From: Tritrichomonas musculus
Lineage: Eukaryota > Parabasalia > Tritrichomonadida > Tritrichomonadidae
Reading direction: 5' to 3'
Length of the DNA stretch: 64,000 nucleotides
Assembly (NCBI GenBank): GCA_039105265.1
Contig: JAPFFF010000017.1
Span: 2,542,001-2,606,000 of the forward strand
The notes beneath the pieces are model-generated. The model saw only the letters and a list, made by a program, of their open reading frames with translations, was not told the origin of the DNA and ran no database searches. This document shows, piece by piece, positions 11,276 to 19,654 of the stretch; position 1 is the stretch's first letter, and each line of letters opens with the position of its first letter. The translations under genes were made by a program, and so were the position numbers.

Positions 11276-12043
11276 TAGATTGACATCAATATAAGGTCAA
11301 ATTTAGACCTTTTTTATTGAAAAAAGTGAAACACACACACACACACACTTTACCATATGGACCTTTATTGAAAGAACTTGGAAACAGTTCTTTTCTAGGT
11401 GACAAAAACATCAAGGTTATTGAACTTTCAGGTGATTTTGTTAAATTAAATTCTAATTGCTTTTCAAAGCCTATCAAAACTTTCCACTATTACATTTCTC
11501 GACTGCAAGTCATGTTACAATAAAATGAAGATCTTCATGGTTGAATGCTTATCAAGACTCAATGGAAATGGAAATCATGCCAAGCAAACAAATCATTGCA
11601 AAATTTGGAGCACGCTTGAAATCGAAAAAACTTGTTTGCAAATGAGAAGAGTTGCTTTCAAAGTAAATACCTTCACCTTATAAAAAATTCATCAAAAACA
11701 ACAACGTAATATAATTCATTTATATAAATGAATTAGAAATTGAACTTTACAAATTACAATTATTATATTTTGATAAACCTTTTTAATTAATGAACATTTT
11801 GATTTCTTCTTGAGTTGAAATCACATTTATGATTTCAAAAACTGGTTCATGAACATTACGGAAAGAAAGAAGTAACCATAATTAGTCTTGAATATACCAA
11901 AAATATCAAAATTTAAAAATTGATTTTTAAAATATCAAAATTTTAAATAAAAAAAAAACAAAAATTCCGAGGATTAAACATTTTAAACAGAGAGAAATAT
12001 TTAAATTAAAATTTATGATACAATGTAAAAATTTTAAAACATT
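11276..12043. other. Intergenic, with a short CA microsatellite
   Basis: About 770 bp between two minus-strand genes. A (AC)n microsatellite lies at about 11332-11347. Overlapping frames of 63-68 codons occur on both strands at 11.29-11.52 kb; they have less extreme AT content than usual spacer and could be a decayed gene, but neither translation looks like a protein family. The remainder is AT-rich spacer. Confidence 0.4.
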
Positions 12044-14422
12044 TTATAATTCTTTTTTGACATTATCTTGTTGATTATCAACATTTTCTGTTTCGTTTGA
12101 TTTTTTCAGATTATCTTTCTGAACAGGTTTATCGGTAGCTTTTTTAACTTTCAAGTTTTCTGTGGAAGCTGATGGACTTGCTTTTGGAGTTTGCTTAGGA
12201 CTGCTTTTCTTTTTATTTTTCGGAGGGGCTGACTTTTTAACTGGCCTGTTTTTGAATAAACCTGTAAACTTGCTCCATGTGTTTGACAATGAGGACATTA
12301 AACGACTTCTCTTTTTAGGAGGTGGAGGTATTTTTGAAATTCGTATCATTTCTTGCGTTAATTTTCTAGTCCTCGCTTCAAAATCTTTACTTTTAACTTT
12401 ATTTTCTTCCCAAAGTGGAGCATCTTTGGTTTCATTAAGTGCCTTCAAGAACCATTCTTCGGTTTGATTAAGAAGTTGAGTAAAGTTATCAATTTCAGTT
12501 TTGTTTATATATGACTTGTTCACAGGCCATTCAAGATAAACTTGCAGCTTGCTAAGCTGAATTGCCCGAAGCATCAATTGAACATTTAACATCATTGTTC
12601 TGTTTTCACGAATTCTGTTGTAAACTGGTAATATAACGTCTCTGATTTCATTGAAACGATGTGTAAAGTTCTTTTCGTCTGTGATTAAGTCAGCTTTTTC
12701 CCATATCCATTTTTTTGTTCTCTCTGCGACTTCATTAATTCGAAAGCGCTGCTCATCGTTTGTGAATGCTCTAACAGACTCATTTTGCTTTACTTCATCA
12801 ATAACTCTGAGAGTAAGATGCTCAAGTTCATTTCTAATTTTGCCAAGACGCTTTTTCTGGGCGTGAGCTGTCATAATTGCATGAAATGAAGGAGATGATG
12901 CAAAAATTGGAACTAATGGGTACATTGGAATATATTGGCAAAAACTTCTATTTACACACATTCTTCCAGATATTGCATCAATCGGACTAGATTTTGAGAA
13001 TCTAATTAAGAGTGTGCTGTTTGGTTTCATTTCAACTTTATATCCGAATGAATTTGTTTTAAGTAATGATGTATTTGCATTTTCGTATATAAGTTCGAAC
13101 TGCGTAATAGTGTCATTAATTGTTATATTATCAATACAAGAACCGTTTAATTCACAAATATTAAAAGTTTCATTGTTACTTAATTTAAGAGAAACATTAT
13201 ATGAAGAGTAAGGCGTATTTAAAACAACCTTTTGAAATTTGCTTATTCCATTTTGAAATTGTGAGCTATATCCTGCACCTGCGCATAAAGCTTCATCTGC
13301 GTTAAGAGAGTGACCAACAAAACTCACATTAAAAGCTTGTTGAATAGACGATAGTATAATTGGCACGCGAGACGAGCCACCAATGACTTCAATATCGTCA
13401 AACTCAATGCCATCTGATGCTTTTTTAGCAGTTTCTATTGTTTTCTGTATTAATGATTCGGCAATTGATTCAAGCTCTTCTCTAGATACTTTTATTTCAC
13501 GATCGTCGCCGTTAATATTTTCCACTATAGTTGAAGCTGATTTAAGCAAAGTTAATTGTATTTTGATCTTTTCCGCAGCCATAAAAAGACGTTGATATTC
13601 AGCATCTTTTAAATCACTAAGCTCATATTTTGAAATTATTTGAAAAACAAGAGACCTAGTTAAATAGGCTCCCCCTTGCTCATCTGCAAAAACATATGAT
13701 AATCTTGTGGTTTGAGGAATTCCATATTTTTGCGTTTCATCTTTTTTAAGTTCGAAGGTTATACAATAAGATTTAATCGATGTTGCCCCTACGTCAATAA
13801 ATAAAACGGTTTTTGGTTGTTGAGAGAACTTATTATATTTTTCAAGAGAATATATATTTGAAATGGCTTCTGTATCATCAATTGCGCGCAAAAATTTAAA
13901 TCCTGCTCCACGAACAATTGTCTCTACTTCCCTACGTTGAGGAATTGTGAAAATTGATGGAACAACAACATTAATAGAATTAACTATTTTTTCATTCGAA
14001 ACACAATCGATGTAAAGCTTAAAAAATATCATTGAGAGTTCATTTAGCGATAATCGTGCTGCTGAAGTATTGACAAATAAATCGTGCGAGATTCGATCAG
14101 ACTCGTTTTTTAATAACCCGATATAAGAAGATAGAAAAGCTGAACCAAGCCATGGGCGGAGCGCCATTACTTCAATTGCATTATTACCAAAAACTGGATT
14201 TAGAAGTTTTCCATCTTCAATTGTTAATGGATCTGAACTATTAAAATTAAAATTCGATGAAGCCTTAAGAGCTATGAATGAAGGAGTTAATCTTTTTGAA
14301 TCATAGTTATAAGCAATTTCTGGATTATCCATTACTTTTGCAATGGAAGATTTCATGAATTGAGATCCAAAATCAACACCTAAATGAATCGAAAATGAGC
14401 AAACTATCAATAAACAAAACAT
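12044..14422 (-). CDS. ER Hsp70-superfamily chaperone, Grp170/Lhs1-like
   Basis: A short hydrophobic signal peptide (residues 1-12) leads directly into the Hsp70 actin-fold ATPase: phosphate-1 loop LGVDFGSQFMKSS (14-26), phosphate-2 VLFIDVGATSIKSYC (206-220) and adenosine motif IGGSSRVP (347-354). The substrate-binding region is divergent, followed by a long helical C-terminal part (about 545-700) and a Lys/Ser/Pro-rich tail, the arrangement of the large Hsp70s (Hsp110/Grp170). In the ER lumen these serve as nucleotide-exchange factors for BiP and as holdases. Many N-glycosylation sequons (NST, NKT, NET) agree with a luminal location. The C-terminus is KKEL, which could act as a KDEL-like retrieval signal; that is inferred. 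At 792 residues it is shorter than animal Grp170 (about 1,000). Confidence 0.85.
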   Translation of the reverse strand: MFCLLIVCSFSIHLGVDFGSQFMKSSIAKVMDNPEIAYNYDSKRLTPSFIALKASSNFNFNSSDPLTIEDGKLLNPVFGNNAIEVMALRPWLGSAFLSSYIGLLKNESDRISHDLFVNTSAARLSLNELSMIFFKLYIDCVSNEKIVNSINVVVPSIFTIPQRREVETIVRGAGFKFLRAIDDTEAISNIYSLEKYNKFSQQPKTVLFIDVGATSIKSYCITFELKKDETQKYGIPQTTRLSYVFADEQGGAYLTRSLVFQIISKYELSDLKDAEYQRLFMAAEKIKIQLTLLKSASTIVENINGDDREIKVSREELESIAESLIQKTIETAKKASDGIEFDDIEVIGGSSRVPIILSSIQQAFNVSFVGHSLNADEALCAGAGYSSQFQNGISKFQKVVLNTPYSSYNVSLKLSNNETFNICELNGSCIDNITINDTITQFELIYENANTSLLKTNSFGYKVEMKPNSTLLIRFSKSSPIDAISGRMCVNRSFCQYIPMYPLVPIFASSPSFHAIMTAHAQKKRLGKIRNELEHLTLRVIDEVKQNESVRAFTNDEQRFRINEVAERTKKWIWEKADLITDEKNFTHRFNEIRDVILPVYNRIRENRTMMLNVQLMLRAIQLSKLQVYLEWPVNKSYINKTEIDNFTQLLNQTEEWFLKALNETKDAPLWEENKVKSKDFEARTRKLTQEMIRISKIPPPPKKRSRLMSSLSNTWSKFTGLFKNRPVKKSAPPKNKKKSSPKQTPKASPSASTENLKVKKATDKPVQKDNLKKSNETENVDNQQDNVKKEL

Positions 14423-14709
14423 TATTATTAATTTTCAAATTTTAGTGTTTATATATGGTCAAACAAACTAATTTCTGAAAATTGATCGTACATCAAATTT
14501 GTGATGAATTAAATTTCAACATAGAATTTTTTGTGAATATAAATAAACTATGGAAATAAATATTTTATCTTTATTTGATAGCATTTCCAATATAATAATC
14601 TTGATATTAATCTTTAAGACAGACTATGAATGATAATAAATGGACCAATTCACTATTAATTAATAATTAATAGCAGAAAACATGAATATAATAATATAAA
14701 CTCACTTAA

Positions 14710-16302
14710 TTAATGAAACTTTGCTATAACAATACCATAACTTATACTTGCAAGTATCAGAATTCCAATGATAACTGTTAAAATACCATATAGGAAGAAA
14801 CTTTTTCCATCTAAGAAAGATTCGCTTGTTAATTTGGTTGGATCCATTCGCATATGTCTCTGTACACCACTTATGAGTGCATTTGGGAATGATGATATAT
14901 GGAATAATTGAGAGCAAGAAATCATCAAAGCGGAAACTGTCAAAAGAACAGTTGGATGACCAAGGCTATCGCCAATAACTTGAAGTACTGGGAACAAAAT
15001 TGCTGCTGCTGATGTATGATTGATAACAGACGTTAAAATTGATTCAATAAGCATAACTATAATTAAAACAACCCAAATTGATAAATGCTTGAAACTACTT
15101 GAAATTGTATCAGCAATGATATCAAGTAAACCAGAAACAGTCATTGCTTCACCAAGAGCAAGTCCGCCTCCCATGAGAACAAGAGTCGACCATCTGAGAG
15201 TTCCGAAGTCATGAGAATCAAGAATTCCACAACTAAAGAATACCATAACTGGAATAAGTGAAGTAATACCAACATGACCAAGGGCTTCAGATAAAGTTTC
15301 ATTTAAGGCCCACAAAATTATTGTAACTATAGTTGTAACAACAGACAAAGTATGATGAAATGACCATGGCTTAAATTCAGCATTATTTGATCTAGTATTA
15401 AGAAGATTGACTTTGGGTTTAAATAATAAAATCAAATATACCCAATCAAGAACAAGTAGCACAATAGCCGATGGAAGTGCAAAAGTAATCCAGCCTGCAA
15501 ACGAAATTTTATCCTTATCAGTTTTAGCCATTTCATTAATATACTTAATTGCTAAAATATTTTGGGGTGACGAGATCGTTGTTGGCATTCCTCCAACATT
15601 ACCACTCCAAGCAAGTCCAAAAAGAAAAGCTTTGATGAAGTTATCATCAGGATCAAGAGATCGAATAATAGGTAATGAAAAAGTAAGAACTAATGTTGTT
15701 GATGCAACATTTGATAAAAAGGCAGCTATACAAAAATTCAAACACATTAATGCTAGTAAAACAATTCTGGGTCTTGGTGTTATATGACTTAATAAAAAAT
15801 GTGACACTCGATCAGTAATTTCTAATTTAGTCAATGCTGCTGAAATTGTTAACGAGCCCAAAAAAACAAAAATTATAGGATCAGTAAATTTGCTTGCTAA
15901 GTCTGTTGCGAGAACAGAAGTTTTGATTCTTTTACCTGTTTCTTTGTCATAGCCAACACGAAGCCAAACACAAGCTGCTGGGACAAGATACGCTGTTGCG
16001 TATGAAGGGATAACTTCTGTACCCCAGCAAAATGCTGCTGTAACAAGAATTGCAAGACAACTATGAGCTGTAGGGTTCATCTTCATAATTGGACAAAGAT
16101 AAATAATAGCGAAGATAGCAACAGTTATAATAGGAAGGAAAGATGGACGCTTTACTTTGGTTTGACTTGGAGAAGCGTAAACATTCTTTCGAACTTGATC
16201 ATTGTCCATGTTACTTAAACGCTGTAAACGAGAGTAAGAATTTTCTTCTGGGGTATCCATAATTGTTTTTTCGGAAGAGTTAAGAGATAACTCCATCTCC
16301 AT
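14710..16302 (-). CDS. SLC13/DASS-family anion transporter
   Basis: A multispanning membrane protein of 530 residues with about 11-12 hydrophobic helices, after a 55-residue cytosolic N-terminus. It carries DASS/SLC13-type features: a GTEVIPSYATAYLVPA segment near helix 3, FLSNVASTTLVLTFSLP (the SNT-like motif, here SNV-AST), WSGNVGGMPTTISSPQN, and in the second half VINHTSAAAILFPVL (the paired NHTS-type motif) and SCSQLFHISSFPNALI. The two inverted-repeat SNT-like motifs form the sodium/carboxylate site in this family. Dicarboxylate, citrate, sulfate or phosphate are all possible substrates; the sequence does not decide. Two other Met codons follow closely (M3 and M34); the first was kept. 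Confidence 0.85.
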   Translation of the reverse strand: MEMELSLNSSEKTIMDTPEENSYSRLQRLSNMDNDQVRKNVYASPSQTKVKRPSFLPIITVAIFAIIYLCPIMKMNPTAHSCLAILVTAAFCWGTEVIPSYATAYLVPAACVWLRVGYDKETGKRIKTSVLATDLASKFTDPIIFVFLGSLTISAALTKLEITDRVSHFLLSHITPRPRIVLLALMCLNFCIAAFLSNVASTTLVLTFSLPIIRSLDPDDNFIKAFLFGLAWSGNVGGMPTTISSPQNILAIKYINEMAKTDKDKISFAGWITFALPSAIVLLVLDWVYLILLFKPKVNLLNTRSNNAEFKPWSFHHTLSVVTTIVTIILWALNETLSEALGHVGITSLIPVMVFFSCGILDSHDFGTLRWSTLVLMGGGLALGEAMTVSGLLDIIADTISSSFKHLSIWVVLIIVMLIESILTSVINHTSAAAILFPVLQVIGDSLGHPTVLLTVSALMISCSQLFHISSFPNALISGVQRHMRMDPTKLTSESFLDGKSFFLYGILTVIIGILILASISYGIVIAKFH

Positions 16303-16529
16303 TTTCTAAATTTATATAAATTCAAAGTTTTGAAAGGACTATACAAATATCAATAAATTCAAAATTCATTTTGATAAAAAGTATTAAATATAAACATTCT
16401 AAATTATAAAAAATAGATTTTTTGATATATTTTACGTTGTAAATATTTTTTTAAGTGAAAAAATATATTCAATTTATTTGATGTCATACAAACTTTTTGT
16501 ACAGATTTTCAAATAATTGTTGAAATAAA

Positions 16530-16537
16530 TCATTTTA
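16530..16537 (+). promoter_or_regulatory. Initiator-like motif TCATTTTA
   Basis: TCATTTTA with A+1 at 16532 lies 8 nt before the ATG at 16540, in good agreement with the trichomonad Inr position and consensus TCA(+1)Y(T/A). Confidence 0.5.
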
Positions 16538-16539
16538 AA

Positions 16540-17088
16540 ATGTCCAATGATCCAAACGATTATCCAAAATTTTTTGCTTTATCTGTTAAAGAAGGAAAAA
16601 AAGAAGAACTTACTGTCTTTGATGTACCATATTTATTAATAACCAATGTTTGTTTAAATATTCCAATCGATACAACGTCTTTTTTAACAAAACCGACACG
16701 TCTTTTTGCTCATTGTCAAACACGTGTGAATAATTCAAATCAAACAGAAGAATCCGCTATTATTCAAACACAATTATCTTCAATTTGCATTGCCACATTG
16801 ATTCCACAAAGAAACGAGCATTGCTCCATTCAATTTAAACTTTTACAGAATGAAAAAGTTGAATTTGAAGTAATTGGACCTTATCAAGTTGATATCATTG
16901 GATATTACTCAACCCCTGAATTCTTAAATACCAATTCAGATGAAGAAATGCTGAAGAGACTCTCTTTATTTTATGAAGAAGAAGAGGAAGAAGAACAAAT
17001 GATTAATTCTTCTGATCTTGAAAAAGAAGCGCAAAAGCAACATTCTATGAATGAAAAAGAAGGGGGAGAAATAGGTGAGCAAGTATAA
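16540..17088 (+). CDS. Nucleoplasmin-like (NPL) domain protein, probable histone chaperone
   Basis: The 182-residue protein has a beta-rich N-terminal domain (residues 8-127) that fits the nucleoplasmin-like fold: an opening FALSVKEGKK strand, the LLITNVCLN strand typical of FKBP-type nucleoplasmin domains, and the signature end pattern FEVIGPYQVDIIGYYS, comparable to the family's F-x-G-x-x-x-V-x-L-x-G-Y-Y. A run of seven Glu (about 147-153) and a charged tail follow, as in acidic-tract histone chaperones. No FKBP catalytic domain is attached. Pentameric assembly and histone binding are inferred from the family. The gene is preceded by an Inr-like element and starts divergently from the SLC13-like transporter gene. 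Confidence 0.6.
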   Translation: MSNDPNDYPKFFALSVKEGKKEELTVFDVPYLLITNVCLNIPIDTTSFLTKPTRLFAHCQTRVNNSNQTEESAIIQTQLSSICIATLIPQRNEHCSIQFKLLQNEKVEFEVIGPYQVDIIGYYSTPEFLNTNSDEEMLKRLSLFYEEEEEEEQMINSSDLEKEAQKQHSMNEKEGGEIGEQV

Positions 17089-17803
17089 TGATGAAAAGCT
17101 CACATATTTTTGAATTCTTTTTATTTTTTTTTTGATGATTATATGAATTTATATATGAAAAGGCTCGGATTACATATTTTTCTCCTATTTATAACTATTC
17201 TTTAAATTCCCATGTTTTTTTTTTCTAACTTTTTTTTTGTTTTATTTGATTCAAAGCAAAATAATAACAAAAACTCCAACTTCAACTCAATAAAATAATA
17301 TTTACAGAAAAACTAAATCATGCTTTTTTTTTTTTTTTTTTAAATCAAGCACAACAAATAGCATCTATTTCTAACTTTTCTAATATATAACGCGCCAATA
17401 AAAATACCTAAAGTTATTGAAAATGATTGCATAGCCCTCCATCAAATATATTATTGCTAGATAAAAAAAAACCTTTCAGACAAGTATATCGGCAAAATAA
17501 AAATGAAAAAATTCAATTAAAAACAATTTGATTTCATTTAACCTTAAGGTTAAAAAAACCATTCAATTTTTTATAAATCAAATTTGAAAAAGGATATATC
17601 TTTTTCAATATTAATTTAAATAAATTATTTAAAATATTTTTATAATTATATATATATTATTGTATATAATTTTGAAATATTATCAAATAATTCTTTTAGT
17701 ATACTACAATAATCTACCAATACAAATTGAATACAACACTTTTTAAATTCTACTTCTCTATGAAATATTTTATACAGATTTATTCATATCATTTGCAGTG
17801 TTT
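17089..17803. other. Intergenic, with an 18-bp perfect palindrome
   Basis: AT-rich spacer of about 700 bp with no gene. It contains a T-tract near 17324-17341 and a perfect 18-bp palindrome, TTTAACCTTAAGGTTAAA, at 17537-17554, which might bind a dimeric factor. TCATATCATTTG at about 17784-17795, shortly before the ATG at 17804, is a possible Inr for the next gene. Confidence 0.4.
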
Positions 17804-19357
17804 ATGCCTACAGATAGCTGTGGTTCCTTATCAAGAGTATTTTTAGGAGCAGGTTTAGGAATTTTAGCTATTTCATGTTTGACAGCAACAGTCTTTTTTG
17901 GAATGTTTGCTGATAAATACGATAACTCGGCGGTACAAAGACTTTTACTTCAAAATCCATATGGATATATACCAACAATTTATATTCAATCTTTAATTAT
18001 AACAGCATGCGGTGGTGTATCATCCTTTTTTGCTGTTATGTCAATAATTTTCTCAATACCTTACAGCAATAAAATACTTTTAATGATCATTCTTGGTGGT
18101 ATTTCTACATTATTTGGTTTAGGTTGCACGGTTACACAAGGCATCTTTACTCTTCAAGCTAAAAAATATTGCTCGTGGAATCTTTATGATGAAACAAATA
18201 ATAATTATTATGATTATCCATACGGCTATCAAATTTTTCTTAAAAATAAAGATGCACAAGAATATATAAAAAAATCTATAAAGGAACTTTACTCACACGG
18301 ATATAAATTACTACAAGAATATGCTAGAAACAATCAATATTATTCAACACTTTATGAAGATTTTGTTGTTAAAAAAGATGTTTTGAATTGGTCTTCAGTT
18401 GAAAATTATATTGGTAAAACTGTTAATAACCATGTTATAACTTACAGAAATTTTTGGGCATCGAGTTATAATGAATACAATGATAAATACAAATATATTT
18501 ATCTTACCTTGAATAGTGATGGCATTTATGCTCATTATAGTCGTCAATATTATGCTGACGTTCGAATTGCGGCAACTCAATTTTCATACACAGACAGTTT
18601 TAGTCGCAAACTTCGTTTTTGCTGGTATAAATCTGATGGACTTTCGCTAGAATGCAAAATTTTCGAAACTGGTGATACTGATTTTACATCAACATGCGAA
18701 ATAAGTAACATTTTTTCATTGAATGAATATTTGATCGATGGACCTTATTATAGCAAGAATGAAGCAGAAGAAGAAGGGATCACTGTTGATTATTATATTC
18801 AAAATTTTCCTATTGCTTATCGTTTATTGAATTATACTGAAAGCCAGGATTATATGGTATCTTCTTTCGAAGATAGTACAAATCATTATAGAATATCGGG
18901 AAAACAATGCGCAAAAGCTTATTCAAGTGATACTAAAAGGTTTAAGCCAGATAAATATTCCGATTTTTATTTATCTCCAGAAAAATTAAATAATGTAGGC
19001 GACTTAATAAGAGTCTGTATTGAACCAGAGGCAGAAACCTGCCCTTATACTCAATTTGGAGAAGTTGTAAACGATATTCAATCAAAATATGAAAATTCAA
19101 ATAGAGGAGATTATGCACCTTTTATTAAAAAATACTATGATGGACAATCTAGAACGGTGCTCTTCACTATTTGGGAGGACCCTTTTACATTATATACTCT
19201 TGCAATTATTAACATAATAGCTCAATCTTTGGGAATTATCATATGGATTGTTGGAAGAATTCTTGGATTCTTGTTTGATATTGAAAAAGAAGATAATTCT
19301 GAAGAAGAAAGGGCAAATAGTATTATGAATAATCAATTATTTGGATCATTAGCATAA
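17804..19357 (+). CDS. Four-pass membrane protein with a very large loop
   Basis: 517 residues from the ATG at 17804; a GTG six bases upstream is also in frame but is unlikely as a eukaryotic start. Three hydrophobic segments lie in the first ~105 residues (VFLGAGLGILAISCLTATVF; IIYIQ-to-FSIP region; ILLMIILGGISTLFGLGC). A ~330-residue polar, Tyr-rich loop with several Cys follows, then a fourth span near 460-485 (LAIINIIAQSLGIIIWIVG) and an acidic tail. The TM1-TM2-TM3-long loop-TM4 order resembles tetraspanins, but the loop is about three times their length and I see no CCG motif. The loop is probably extracellular. Family unknown. Confidence 0.75.
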   Translation: MPTDSCGSLSRVFLGAGLGILAISCLTATVFFGMFADKYDNSAVQRLLLQNPYGYIPTIYIQSLIITACGGVSSFFAVMSIIFSIPYSNKILLMIILGGISTLFGLGCTVTQGIFTLQAKKYCSWNLYDETNNNYYDYPYGYQIFLKNKDAQEYIKKSIKELYSHGYKLLQEYARNNQYYSTLYEDFVVKKDVLNWSSVENYIGKTVNNHVITYRNFWASSYNEYNDKYKYIYLTLNSDGIYAHYSRQYYADVRIAATQFSYTDSFSRKLRFCWYKSDGLSLECKIFETGDTDFTSTCEISNIFSLNEYLIDGPYYSKNEAEEEGITVDYYIQNFPIAYRLLNYTESQDYMVSSFEDSTNHYRISGKQCAKAYSSDTKRFKPDKYSDFYLSPEKLNNVGDLIRVCIEPEAETCPYTQFGEVVNDIQSKYENSNRGDYAPFIKKYYDGQSRTVLFTIWEDPFTLYTLAIINIIAQSLGIIIWIVGRILGFLFDIEKEDNSEEERANSIMNNQLFGSLA

Positions 19358-19654
19358 TCCGATATTTTAAATATCCAAAAGCTAATTCTATCTATATAAA
19401 TATTTTTTTCTCATTATTAAAAGAAATGTTATTTAGCACTTAATAAGTTATCTTTGATTTTTATAAATAAAAAATACAATCAGCGATTTTCATCTCATGT
19501 TGCAATATATATAATTATGGGACTTGAACCATAGTTTTAATCAAAAATTCAAATCATAAAATGATCTTTTTGAATAAGCTCTTACGTTTTTCATTAATGT
19601 TTTAATATCAAATAAACAACAAAATAAATTTATATTTACCATAAGAATTTATTT

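Noticed and set aside
14702-14917. 71-codon minus frame at the end of the transporter gene
   Set aside because: Overlaps the transporter in another frame with no supporting features.
19500-19600. A tRNA-like T-arm (GGTTCAAGTCCC on the minus strand near 19520)
   Set aside because: No D-arm, anticodon arm or paired acceptor stem can be drawn around it.
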